DNA of 64,000 bases, from assembly GCF_026151205.1 (NCBI RefSeq), contig NC_087072.1:1819375-1883374 (forward strand), read 5' to 3'. Position 1 is the stretch's first letter. Every line of letters starts with the position of its first letter. This document shows positions 12,338 to 22,679 of the stretch, one piece after another. A program made the position numbers and the translations under genes. The notes beneath the pieces are model-generated. The model was not told where the DNA came from, made no database searches, and saw only the letters and a list, made by a program, of their open reading frames with translations. The stretch comes from Bolinopsis microptera (lineage: Eukaryota > Ctenophora > Tentaculata > Lobata > Bolinopsidae).

Positions 12338-15300
12338 ATGGCGACTGTGATGAGATATCAGTTTAATGAACCACTCTCCACGACAAATGTCACAGATGTA
12401 AGAAGTTGGTTTGAACAATTTGAGGTTTTTCTAGAGGTCGGGGAACTGGTGGAAGACCCGACAATCCCAGAAATCCCGGAGGAGAACAACAGAGCTCAGG
12501 ACGAAACTGATAGACTTACTAGAGAAAGGGAAGTCCGGATAGAGGAATTGAAAGAGCTCCAAAGAACCAAGCTACTCATCGTCAACATGGACTCAAGTAT
12601 GTTTAAAAAAGCCACAAACTTGTGTAAACCAGCGAAGCTAGTGGAAGAGAGATACAGTAAGTTGAAGCAGAGACTATGCGAACATTTCGCACCCAGGCCA
12701 ACCAAATTCGCTTCAAGATATCACTTCACACAGATCAGACAAAAGGAGAATGAAAAGAGCACTAGCTATATGGAGAGACTGCTAGTATGTGCAACTGATT
12801 GCGAGTTTCAGGATCTAGATTCCAGATTGTTAGACCAGTTTGTAGCAGGACTAAGAGAAGAGAGAGAGAAAGCCAAACTGCTAAAGAAGACCAATCTGAC
12901 CCTAGAAATCGCAAGAGAGCACATGTTGTCACTGGAGAAGACCAAATTGGAGGCTCAAGAAATGAACGCATCAAGCAGTGGAACAGTGAACAGTGTCAAG
13001 TATAGAAAGAAAGAGAGATCCCACAGGACGGACAAGAAAACAGTGGTCACATGTAAGAAATGTACACTGAAGGGACATTCAGAGAAACAGTGTTTCACGA
13101 AATGTCATGCCTGTAAGAAAGTGGGACACATCAGAAAGAACTGTCAACACGCAAAGAGAAAGAAGAAGAGAAAGAAAGACATCAAAACTTATCATGTGGA
13201 GTCTTGTTCAGATAGTGAAAGTTCAGAAGAGAGTAATTCAGAGCTTGAGAGCGAGAGTGAGGAGTCAAGTGAGGAAATTTTATTTGTGGAGGAGGTGTTA
13301 GAGTATTCACTAGTAGATAACTCAGAGAGTGAGTTAGGTGAATTTGACACAAGTTTAGTGTGTCAGTCCTCTGTTTATCATGATGTTGATTTTGAAAATG
13401 AAATTTCTGACCTAGATTGTACCATGCTCAAGTTTTCTGAGAGCAATGTTGAAATTCATAATGATTTTTATGATGACAATGAACTGACATTTAACTACAC
13501 GAACATTTCTAAACCACTCGTTCAGGTTAAATTGAATGGAGTTAATCTACAGATGGAGTTCGACAGTGGATCCACGGTAAGTATAGTTAGTTGTGATGTT
13601 TTTTCTAAGTTAGGGTTAGGCAAGACCCTGCATGCTGCTAACAAGACCCTGCGTGTTGCTAACAACGAGAGACTGTCTGTCAAAGGTAAAAGTCTGGTAG
13701 ACGTTGAGTTCAACGGAAGACTGATACAGGGATTAGAGCTGTATCTGATAGATGACAAGTGCCCGTCGCTCATGGGGCAGTCATGGATAACAGAGTTTTT
13801 AGGACCAGACTGGCTGACAAAGATTCTTAATCTTCAGAAGGACAAAGAGACTGTTGATGCAAATGTGTGTAGTAGTGTGGATGAAGAACTTGTCACTGCA
13901 GTATCAGACAGAGACATGGAAGTATTTAAACTCAGAACGATTAGTAAACTCAAGGAAAGTCCAATCTTTCAGCAAGGTTTAGGACTTATCTCAGGAGCTG
14001 AAGCAAAGCTGATTCTCAAGGAAGGAGCACAGCCTAAATCACTTGGAGTGAGACCGTTACCCTATGCTAAGAAGAAGCAAGTCGGGGACGAGTTACAGAG
14101 AATGATCAACGAAGGGATTTTGAGCAAAGTTGAGGGAGCAAGTCCTTGGGGAACACCCGTAGTTCCAGTGTTTAAAGGAGAGAAGACAAGGATTTGTGGA
14201 TCATACAATTTCACGTTGAATCCAGGGATGGCAGCTCAGCAATACCCGTTACCTTCAATAGAAGAGTGCTTTAACAAGGTAACAGGGGGTAAGAAGTTTA
14301 CTAAGCTAGATGTTCGACAAGCTTACAACAACATTCCGATCAGAAAGGAAGACAGGATTTTAACAACAATCAACACCCATTTAGGACAGTTGATGTGGAA
14401 CCGGTTACCGTATGGTATCGCACCCGCTGCTGCGATTTTTCAGGAGACCATTGACCAAACTCTAGCCGGGATTCAAATGTGTTGTTGTAGAGTCGACGAT
14501 ATTCTCATATCAGGAAAAGACGATGAAGAACACATGACCATTTTGAACGAGGTCATAACGAGATTAGAAAATCAAGGATACAGATGTAAACCAGAGAAAT
14601 CCCAGTTCATGGAAGACGAAGTGACGTACCTAGGTCACACTGTGAACAAAGACGGAATAAAGCCTGTAAAATCCAAAGTGGAAGATTTACTGAAGATGAA
14701 AGTACCAAAGTCGGTGGACGAACTTGTATCATTTCTTGGAGGAGTGAACTACTACAGAAGGTACATTGCAAACATGTCTCAGATTATTGCACCCTTAGAC
14801 GAACTCAGGAAGAAAGGAGTCAAATGGAAATGGGGCAAGGAACAACAGAAATCTTGGGAGAAACTGAGAAACATGTTAAGTTCGGAGACAGTTCTGACTT
14901 TGTACAATCCTAATCTACCGCTAAAGCTAGATACAGACGTATCATCACATGGATTAGGCGCTGTTTTGTCGCATGTAATGCCTGACGGAACTGAAAGACC
15001 TGTTGAGTACATCTCACGCACCTTGACATCTGCAGAAAAGAACTACTCACAGATCGACAAGGAAGCTACAGCAATTGTCTGGGGAGTCAAGCGTTTTCAC
15101 CTCTACCTGTACGGGAGGAAGTTTAAGCTAGTCACTGATAACCAACCGCTAGTCCACATATTCAATAAGAACAAACAGTTATCGGTCATGACAGCAGCAA
15201 GACTAACCAGATGGTCGATATTCCTTATGGATTACGATTACGAAATAGCATATCGTTCGACCAAAGCCCATGGTAATGCAGACATGCTATCAAGATTACC

Positions 15301-16843
15301 AGTTCCACACACTAAACAGGACGAAGAAGAAGCTAAGGAAGAGCTAGTCTTCAGTGTGGACATTGAAGATACCTGTTTAACTGCTAAGAAGATCGAGAGT
15401 TACACCAAGAAAGACCCGATTTTGTCAAAAGTGTTACACTACATCATGAATGGATGGCCGGACAAAGGCATACAATTCAGTGAAGAGATGACAGCTTACT
15501 GGAACAGAAGAAGTGAATTATCTGTGGAGCTAGGATGTATAACGTGGGGTTGCAGAGTCATTATTCCCAGCAAACTACGATCGACAGTGTTGGAGAATCT
15601 ACATGTCACACACCTTGGGATGAGTGGAATGAAGACTCTGGCTCGTTCTTACGTGTACTGGCCACGGATTAACTCAGAGATTAAACAGTTAGCCAGCACA
15701 TGTAAAAGTTGTGGTAAACATGGGAAGAGTTTACCAAGTCTCACTGAACATCCGTGGACCAAACCCACTATGCCTTGGCAGCGCGTACATATTGACTACG
15801 CAGGCCCATTCTTCAACAAAATGTGGTTAGTTGTCTATGATGCTTACACAAGATGGCCAGAAGTGATAAAGATGAACAAAGACACCACTTCAGCAGCTAC
15901 TATCAGAGCACTACGAGAGATATTTAGTAGAAACGGACTGCCATTCGTCATAGTAAGCGACAATGGAACCAACTTTACCTCTGACGAGTTTGAAAAGTTC
16001 TTATCATCTAACAACATCAGACACTTGAAGACAGGAACATATCACCCGAAAAGTAACGGTTGTTGTGAACGGTTTGTAGGAACTTTCAAATCTGCTATGA
16101 AAAAGATGAACGAAGATTGTAAAGATATTCACAAGAATTTAGCGAACTTCTTGATCCGGTACAGAAACACGCCACACAATGTAACAGGTACACCACCAGC
16201 AGAGGCGATGTTTAAAAGATCGCTCAGATCCAGACTTCATCAGATTACCCCACTGGATCAGCAAAAAGTTGACAGCATGGATATCGAGAAGGAGCAAGCA
16301 GTTCTTGATTCTAGCAGAATTCGAAACAGACAGTTTGAAGAACAACAAGACGTGTATGTTCAACCTACAGCTAAAGACACATGGAAAGAAGGTGTTATTG
16401 AAAAAAGACTGGGCAATTCCAACATGTATGAAGTACAGTTTGGTGGGAGAAAAGTTGTAAAACACGCAGATCAGATCAAGAAGAGACTGAGACCAATGTT
16501 ACAGCGAAAGAAACTAACTTTGTATAGTCCCCCAGGTAATCTAGAAACTAGCAATAGTCATGTCCAGTTGAATGTTTCACCATCGCACAATTCACCAGTA
16601 CGTGGTCCGTTAGAGTTAGAGAATGTTTCACCAGCACGTGTTCCATCAGTGAGTGTTTCACAATCACAACCACCTACACCTATTCAAGCCACTGTAACAC
16701 GACCCACTACTTCTAACGTGACTACACAGTCTACACGATTGACAACTACTAAAACTAACAACACACCCAACACGGGATCTGCACCAGTATCACTTCGCAG
16801 ATCTGACAGACTGGCTAACAAACCAAGACGTCGTTGGAATTAA
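12338..16843 (+). CDS. Gag-Pol polyprotein, single ORF of 1,501 residues
   Basis: It encodes all proteins needed for copying and integrating the retrotransposon. Domains in order: a Gag region (1-235); two CCHC zinc knuckles at about 239-252 and 256-269; a Lys-rich then Ser/Glu-rich acidic linker; an aspartic protease with DSG at 409-411; reverse transcriptase with catalytic VDD at 719-721 (CCCRVDDILISG, where YVDD or YIDD is commoner); RNase H beginning near 865 (LDTDVSSHG) with later IDKEATAI and TDNQPL motifs; integrase with HHCC finger and a catalytic triad D1153, D1208, E1244, which is DD35E spacing; and a Pro/Thr-rich C-terminus. Gag and Pol are fused in one frame with no frameshift or stop. 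The start was chosen because the ATG abuts the LTR. The integrase resembles the K02A2.6-like/Mag side of Gypsy, by recollection only. Confidence 0.94.
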   Translation: MATVMRYQFNEPLSTTNVTDVRSWFEQFEVFLEVGELVEDPTIPEIPEENNRAQDETDRLTREREVRIEELKELQRTKLLIVNMDSSMFKKATNLCKPAKLVEERYSKLKQRLCEHFAPRPTKFASRYHFTQIRQKENEKSTSYMERLLVCATDCEFQDLDSRLLDQFVAGLREEREKAKLLKKTNLTLEIAREHMLSLEKTKLEAQEMNASSSGTVNSVKYRKKERSHRTDKKTVVTCKKCTLKGHSEKQCFTKCHACKKVGHIRKNCQHAKRKKKRKKDIKTYHVESCSDSESSEESNSELESESEESSEEILFVEEVLEYSLVDNSESELGEFDTSLVCQSSVYHDVDFENEISDLDCTMLKFSESNVEIHNDFYDDNELTFNYTNISKPLVQVKLNGVNLQMEFDSGSTVSIVSCDVFSKLGLGKTLHAANKTLRVANNERLSVKGKSLVDVEFNGRLIQGLELYLIDDKCPSLMGQSWITEFLGPDWLTKILNLQKDKETVDANVCSSVDEELVTAVSDRDMEVFKLRTISKLKESPIFQQGLGLISGAEAKLILKEGAQPKSLGVRPLPYAKKKQVGDELQRMINEGILSKVEGASPWGTPVVPVFKGEKTRICGSYNFTLNPGMAAQQYPLPSIEECFNKVTGGKKFTKLDVRQAYNNIPIRKEDRILTTINTHLGQLMWNRLPYGIAPAAAIFQETIDQTLAGIQMCCCRVDDILISGKDDEEHMTILNEVITRLENQGYRCKPEKSQFMEDEVTYLGHTVNKDGIKPVKSKVEDLLKMKVPKSVDELVSFLGGVNYYRRYIANMSQIIAPLDELRKKGVKWKWGKEQQKSWEKLRNMLSSETVLTLYNPNLPLKLDTDVSSHGLGAVLSHVMPDGTERPVEYISRTLTSAEKNYSQIDKEATAIVWGVKRFHLYLYGRKFKLVTDNQPLVHIFNKNKQLSVMTAARLTRWSIFLMDYDYEIAYRSTKAHGNADMLSRLPVPHTKQDEEEAKEELVFSVDIEDTCLTAKKIESYTKKDPILSKVLHYIMNGWPDKGIQFSEEMTAYWNRRSELSVELGCITWGCRVIIPSKLRSTVLENLHVTHLGMSGMKTLARSYVYWPRINSEIKQLASTCKSCGKHGKSLPSLTEHPWTKPTMPWQRVHIDYAGPFFNKMWLVVYDAYTRWPEVIKMNKDTTSAATIRALREIFSRNGLPFVIVSDNGTNFTSDEFEKFLSSNNIRHLKTGTYHPKSNGCCERFVGTFKSAMKKMNEDCKDIHKNLANFLIRYRNTPHNVTGTPPAEAMFKRSLRSRLHQITPLDQQKVDSMDIEKEQAVLDSSRIRNRQFEEQQDVYVQPTAKDTWKEGVIEKRLGNSNMYEVQFGGRKVVKHADQIKKRLRPMLQRKKLTLYSPPGNLETSNSHVQLNVSPSHNSPVRGPLELENVSPARVPSVSVSQSQPPTPIQATVTRPTTSNVTTQSTRLTTTKTNNTPNTGSAPVSLRRSDRLANKPRRRWN
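12339..12354 (+). promoter_or_regulatory. Probable tRNA primer-binding site overlapping the gag start codon
   Basis: The bases TGGCGACTGTGATGAG start one base after the LTR and include the TG of the ATG start. TGGCGAC-type sites are used by several Gypsy elements with a tRNA-Arg primer; here one or two positions differ from the form I remember. No other TGG-starting candidate fits between LTR and ORF. Confidence 0.5.
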
Positions 16844-17261
16844 TTAATTTATTACAGATTGTTTGTACTCATTTTATACGACAGCTTATTTTGTTTTAAG
16901 TGTAAAGGCACTACGTGCAGTGTATTGTAATATCGATGTTTATTTTGATACCCGATAGATGAAGGACATTTTAACATTTGATTTCTAACATGAAACGGCA
17001 GTTTAAATCGGAAAGCAACTTGTCACGAGACTTTTATTTTAACTGACATACGGCAGATTTTAACATTCGTAGAAAGAGAGAGAATGTGAATTTGGATTTT
17101 ATGTATCTTATGTAAAACGCGGACGTCGTTATATTATAGAGAATTTGTTGTTTTCAGTCACGCGCATTAAACGCGCGCAATTTATTTTAATTCTGTAAAA
17201 CGTGGTCCGAGCTGAGACGAATCTTAATGTTTTCGATACGCAAACGATTTGAACATTGAAC

Positions 17262-17270
17262 AAGGAGGAA
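17262..17270 (+). promoter_or_regulatory. Polypurine tract
   Basis: AAGGAGGAA lies immediately upstream of the 3' LTR, where the plus-strand primer is expected. Confidence 0.75.
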
Positions 17271-17385
17271 TGTTATATATTGATATATGATTTTATATTG
17301 TTAACTAATCATACTAATAGCCTTTAGGTTTTAGGAAGTGATCGTTTCAATTGTTCATCACTGATAAGAACCCCGTTACACAACA
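17271..17385 (+). repeat. 3' LTR (115 bp)
   Basis: Identical to 12223-12337 and followed by the GGAAA target duplication. Confidence 0.93.
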
Positions 17386-18118
17386 GGAAATGAGCAGCAG
17401 ACCCACCACTTAGTACAAAAGTACTGACTGTGTTTTGGAAAAAAATATGACCCACCACCCCAACGTCACTAAGTGTATGATCCCCCGAGTTTGGATCAAT
17501 GATTTTAATTTTAGCACATTTTCAGAATCAATTGTAATGGATTGTGTTTGACCTTTAAATTTACAATTATCCTGAAAATGGGAGCTCCAGCTACTCAGCT
17601 CAGATGACTGAGATATCAAATTCGCATAGCCATGTGTCTACACGTACTGCGTGACGCGCTTGTTTCGGCGGTCGCGCTACTGCAAGCAAAAGGGCTCTGG
17701 TTGCTGGTTAGAGCAAGATATCAAGCAATATTTACCAATTTTATGCAGGAGCTGCATATATGTAGATTTAAAGATGAAAACTGAAACTCATGGTGTCCCA
17801 TGTAGTATCAGAAAGATCATTACAAACTTGACGCTTTGACCAAAATGTGATCATATTATATGCAAGTTGTCCCTTGCTGTCAAATTTCTTGTTTCTTGAT
17901 ATCTTAATCTTAAATTCAAAATTATAGATCAAAACATGTGCAATAACTATTTACTAAATAGAATGTATTTACTAACTTAAAATGACTTGGTAAAAGTTAG
18001 AAAAATACCAATTAAACTTAAAACTATTTCATATTTAGCACAATACACTATCGGGCTGTGCCGCGCATGTCGAATTATCCTTCTCGCAACCACTTCGCGT
18101 CGGTAGATTGGTTTGTAT
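17386..18118. other. Non-coding flank with part of the GC-rich hairpin repeat family
   Basis: The segment 17620-17715 (CGTACTGCGTGACGCGCTTG, then GGGCTCTGG) recurs at 19925-20045 and in inverted form near 18270-18400. No gene is visible. Confidence 0.5.
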
Positions 18119-18425
18119 TACATCGTGACCCCCATTGTCGTATTCAGTAACTTGTGGTATTTTCACTAAGTATTATTTTGTATCACGTTGAGACTCCCAC
18201 TGTCGTTTCACTATACCCCTGTATGTAGAGTCTCTACGATACAAGGAAGCCGCGCACTCGTGCGCGGCGGGTCATACTTGCTCTATCCAGAGCCCTTGTG
18301 CTTGCAGTAGCGCGCACCTGCCTCTCGCCTTGACTTGTGAAACAAGCGCGCCCGCAGCGGAGCGAAAGCAAATGGTTAGGTGAAGGTCATACAACGTATG
18401 ACAAATACAAACATTGAGTGAGTCT
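18119..18425 (-). repeat. GC-rich hairpin repeat, copy 1
   Basis: It contains a run complementary to the 44.2-kb copy, including GCCGCGCACTCGTGCGCGGC, a perfect palindrome with 9-bp arms, and at 18408 GTCATACAACGTATGAC, another perfect hairpin. GC content is far above the surroundings. It is non-coding and of unknown class. Confidence 0.75.
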
Positions 18426-18587
18426 GGGGTTACCTGTACGTACTGCATGGGGACCCCAGGCTATAATATTTATGTCCAATAGAGATTCGGCAAAATGACA
18501 GGCTGAGCCCGCCACTCAGTAAGTAAAGTCTGTGGTAAAAATATTAATTGTAATTAGTATACCTAGACGTACACATCTTGTACTTGT

Positions 18588-20290
18588 CATACGTTGTATG
18601 ACCCGCCGCGCACGAGTGCGTGGCTCCCCTGTGGCTGTATCGTCACCTATATACTGCCGTTTTCTCAGAAAAGGCAGTAAGTCCATATTTGCCATCTCGA
18701 GATATTGCGACTTTTGCGTTTATGGTTTTTTCTCCGCTTACTTTTTGCGTAAGATCGAAAGTAAACACGTTGAGTTATCAATAATTAGTTAAATTTTAAT
18801 TTGTCAAAAAAATTAAAGCTTTGAGCCGTCCATAAGCTTAGATATAACCATTTTTATGCCAAATAATCGAACTTATTTTTCATACTGGATGGACTTACTG
18901 CCTTTTCTGAGAAAACGTGGACTTACTTCCTTTTCTGAGAAAAATCTCTGTTCAATATTTTTCTGAGAAGGAAGTAAGTCCAAGCTTTTTACTAAATTTT
19001 TGAGGTTGGGATCTATGTATTTTGGATTATATTGTAAAATATAAACAATTAGGTAAATCTAAATTGCTCCATATCATATAATAAATGTTTTTGAATAATA
19101 GTATGCCCTTATTTAGGCAAACTCGCCAATTTTGAACGATTTCAGTGCATTAAATGATATCTTATCGATATTTTGATGAAAATGAACTTGATCTAAAAGA
19201 TATACCTAAACTAAACATTCTCTGCGATTATAACAGCTCAATAACTGCTCCAATGTTTATGTTTTGCGACTAAAATACATCCGACGTTTTTGAAAATCGG
19301 CCACCAAATTTTTTTTGAGGCCTAAATGAAAATTTTGATCACTCACGTAAGGTTGAAATGCAATCATACATCGATTCTGAAAATTTCAAGCGAAAATATC
19401 AATCGGCAGTAAAGTTATGTTCTTTTTGGGAAATCGCTTTCTAAAATTCCGTTTTTAGCATGCTTTTATAGGAAGTAAGTCCAGCTACTTCTTCCTATCA
19501 CAAATAATTTATCTCAGAAAAGGCAGTAAGTCCACGGAATAACTTCCTTATCTCAGAAAATTTTCAAGATTTTCTCAGAAAAGGCAGTAAGTCCGGACTT
19601 ACGTCCTTCTCTCAGAAAATAATTGGCCAAAACCGAACATAATGTTTCTCAACAGGGACTTACTTCCTTAGGAATTGCATGCAACAATGTTTCTATACAT
19701 TAATATGTAGCTCATGTAGAGAATTTTCTACTGAAAATTTTGATACCAATATTGTCATATTTCGAAAATTTGGACTTACTGCCTTTTCTGAGAAAACGGC
19801 AGTATAGTGAAACGACCGTGGGTGCTACAACGTGAAACAATTTTGTACCACTTACTCTTGGCTGGTCGCTGGAGGACTTTGCTGCATCGACGTTCACGAT
19901 AACCATCAATTTGTGGCGTTTACATAGCCATGTGTATACGCGTACTGCGTGACGCGCTTGTTTCACAAGTGAAAAGTGCAGTCGCGCGCTAGTTTCACAA
20001 GTGCAGTTACGCGATATTGCAAGCGAGAGGGCTTTGGTACGTTAGCAGTTAGACTTAGAGCAACGTTCTACGTGACAGGCATGTTTCGCTTGTTACACGT
20101 TGTATGACCCGCCGCGCACGAGTGCGCGGCTCCCCTGTATCGTAGAAACTCTATAGTGAAGCGACAGTGGTGAGTGGGTGTCACCACGTGATTGCTCTAT
20201 CCAGAGCCCTTGCGCTTGCAGTAGCGCGCGCCCGCCTCACGGCGGTAAAAGGGCTCTAGCCATTAACCCACCCAACGATTTCAGCACCAC
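18588..20290 (+). repeat. GC-rich hairpin repeat, copy 2, split by a TA-target element
   Basis: The left part, 18588-18651, has GTCATACGTTGTATGAC and a slightly mutated CCGCGCACGAGTGCGTGG hairpin. The right part resumes at 19805 with TAGTGAAACGACCGTGGG and runs into a further, more complete copy near 20095-20290. The element at 18652-19804 interrupts it at a TA. Confidence 0.68.
18652..19804. mobile_element. TA-target MITE with many internal copies of a 19-bp motif, 1,153 bp
   Basis: Inverted ends start TACTGCCGTTTTCTCAGAAA and extend at least 33 bp with near-perfect match; the flanking host reads CTATA...TAGTG, which restores the uninterrupted CTATAGTG of sister repeats, so the target duplication is TA. 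Inside, CAGAAAAGGCAGTAAGTCC or close variants occur about ten times in both orientations (18667, 18890, 18925, 18965, 19470, 19512, 19570, 19600, 19655, 19772). No transposase frame is present. TA target use suggests a Tc1/mariner relative. Confidence 0.75.
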
Positions 20291-21059
20291 TTTATATACA
20301 GTGGTGCCAAAATTACTTTCGCTTTTGTCCTCACATGCGACGTGTAAAGCCTTTCAGACAAATTGATTGCGTAAACAGTAAACGAGGTGTCGTACGTCAC
20401 CTCAAGATCGGGTGACAGGGGCTAACCATGCCCGAATCTTATTGATCATTGATTGGGTCTGAGTGCTGAGGTCACGTGATTATGAGCCTTTGAGGTCACG
20501 TGATTATGACGTCACCAGACCTTGTCCTCCGTTTCCCGCTCATTGGACTAAGTGAGCTTGCATGCATGTAAATGTAGGTGTAAGTACAGCTATATTGTGA
20601 TTTATACCTAATTAACCCCTATACACTGTCACTATGCACTATAGAAACCTGAAAAGTGGTTGCTGCATACTGGAGGGAGAAGTGCCAAGACTACCTGCGC
20701 TACATAGACGCTGTTGTCAGCACTCATGCTCACGCGCGCACGAACCTTCCCATCGGGGTTCGTGGATAGGTGCTTTTCTTGACTTGTGAAACAAGCGCGC
20801 CCGAAGTGGCGCGAAAACACATGGTTAGGTGAAACCACGTGATACAATGTTTCACAAGGTCGCGCACTATACTGCAAGCGAGATCAGATCAGACATCAAA
20901 GAGTTATGGTTAGAGCAAGCTTTGACGCGCCGCGGAAACTATTCTTTTTACTTCTTATTGAAGATCGTTGCTTTGTCAATTCGCAGATCAGCAACGATTT
21001 GAACGGATGTTGACTGTTGAGTAGTATGCATCCATATTAAAATCATTGTGGTGAGTAAA
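20291..21059. repeat. Repeat-rich non-coding stretch, including a third GC-rich hairpin fragment
   Basis: GAGGTCACGTGATTATGA is present twice in tandem at 20468-20508. The segment 20770-20935 (CTTGACTTGTGAAACAAGCG, then AAACACATGGTTAGGTGAA) matches the copy at 18333-18390. No gene is visible. Confidence 0.5.
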
Positions 21060-21505
21060 TAGTATAATTAGTGTTTAAATTATATTAGTATAATAAGTAT
21101 TTAAATTAGTATATTTATTATAATTAGTGTAATCAATGCAATTAGTATAATTAGTACAATAAGTATAATTATTAATTATAATTAGTATGATCAGTATGAT
21201 TAGTATAATTAGTATGATCAGTATGATTAGTATAATTAGCAAAATTAGTATAATTGGTATAATTAGTGTTATTAGCAAAGTTAGTGTAATAAACGTAATT
21301 AGTTTAATTAGCAAAATTAGTGTTACTAGCGAAATTAGTGTAATTAGCAAAATCAGTATAATCAGCAAAATTAGTATAACTAACAAAATCATTATAATTA
21401 GCAAAATTAGTATAACTAACAAAATCATTATAATTAGCAAAATTATTATAATTAGCGAAATTAGTAAAATAAACATAATTAGCATAATAATCTTAATAGT
21501 ATAAG
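21060..21505. repeat. AT-rich minisatellite built on ATTAGTATA / ATTAGCAAA
   Basis: About 50 degenerate 9-bp units. Long Ile-rich open frames on both strands are a by-product of the unit length. Confidence 0.85.
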
Positions 21506-21786
21506 TATATCGTTGAGATTATCAAATTGTAAATTACGCAGTATTGTGGTCCCGGCCAATAAGTTCATGTCGTGAGCCACTAATTAAAATTTTGGGTCAT
21601 ATAGTGGCATTTGTTTATTATATGATATGATGTATTATATAATGGCCTTGCTGAAATGTTTTATTCGAAAGAGAGTTGTGGGATTATACATTTAATTATT
21701 GCACCTGTTTGAAACAAATCATAGTCATTACTAACGAAGTAATTTAAAACTGAAAAATCAAAAGTAATACACTATATGCTTTTAAG

Positions 21787-21805
21787 GGGGGGGGGGGGGG
21801 GGGGG

Positions 21806-21850
<45 letters not shown>

Positions 21851-22110
21851 ATGGATATTTTTTTGTGAAACTTGATTTCGAGATAGCAGTTGACCAACAA
21901 ACTAGGACCAGTGACCGAACTTTTGAGAGGGTCCCCGACCCCAACCCCCAATCGGTGCCCACGGGGAAGCCACGCCCATATTTGGTCCAAATTAGGCCCA
22001 ATTTAGCCCAATACCTTTAACATGCCCAAAACCCAGATTTAAGGTACTTTTCTTGTAACTAGTGGTCTTCTGAACTCGTATATGAAATTTCATCAAGATT
22101 TGACAAAAAA
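21787..22110. repeat. Poly-G tract followed by dispersed repeat, copy 1
   Basis: A run of about 62 bases is all G apart from one CC (21787-21848). The next 250 bp (TTTCGAGATAGCAGTTGAC, ACAAACTAGGACC, then GCCACGCCCATATTT) recur at 59400-59720, where they are again preceded by a G run. The shared boundary suggests the G run is part of the repeat. Pro-rich minus-strand frames here are artefacts. Confidence 0.8.
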
Positions 22111-22679
22111 TGATTGAGTCATGAGCCAAAAACCATATGCCCATATTTGGGCATACGCACCAAATTTGGTAGATTTCGTCCCATAAATTGGTCAAATATC
22201 AATATTTTTGAATGAAACTTACTTTATATAAAAGGTAATCCTAAACTACATATTCTCTGTACGTTATAGCTTTATGTCTGTTTAAATGTGGATACTAAGG
22301 CAAAAAGACCACAAAAAATGAACTAAATTGCCCGTATCTTGGTTCGCGATATTCGCGGAATTGATCTCATTAAAATTGTAACAACTCAATCAGTTTTCAA
22401 AATTTTTCCATGAAATTTTCGGAATCGACTCGAAATCGCATTATCACCTTATTTTGAGAACAGATTTTTGATTTAGACATCCAAAAGAATTTGGCGGCCA
22501 AATTCCAAAATTTTCCCGGAAAAATTCAGAGTTTGGCCGCCAAATTTTGTGAATGCCGATTTATAAAAACGTTCAAAATGATTTAAAGTTATTTCTCAAA
22601 AAAATCCGATATCATTTATCAATCGGTTGCATTTCTTAAAATGTTGAAAGGGACACCGGTTCTACTGTTCGGTACGGTG

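Larger units (their letters stand above)
12223..17385 (+). mobile_element. Complete Ty3/Gypsy-type LTR retrotransposon, 5,163 bp
   Basis: The LTRs at 12223-12337 and 17271-17385 are each 115 bp, start TGTTATATATTG, end ACACAACA and look identical base for base. A 5-bp target duplication GGAAA flanks the element (12218-12222, 17386-17390). A polypurine tract AAGGAGGAA directly precedes the 3' LTR. One unbroken gag-pol frame fills the interior. Identical LTRs and an intact frame indicate a very recent insertion that may still be able to move. Confidence 0.95.

Noticed and set aside
21075-21504. Ile/Ser-rich frames on both strands
   Set aside because: They come from an AT-rich minisatellite.
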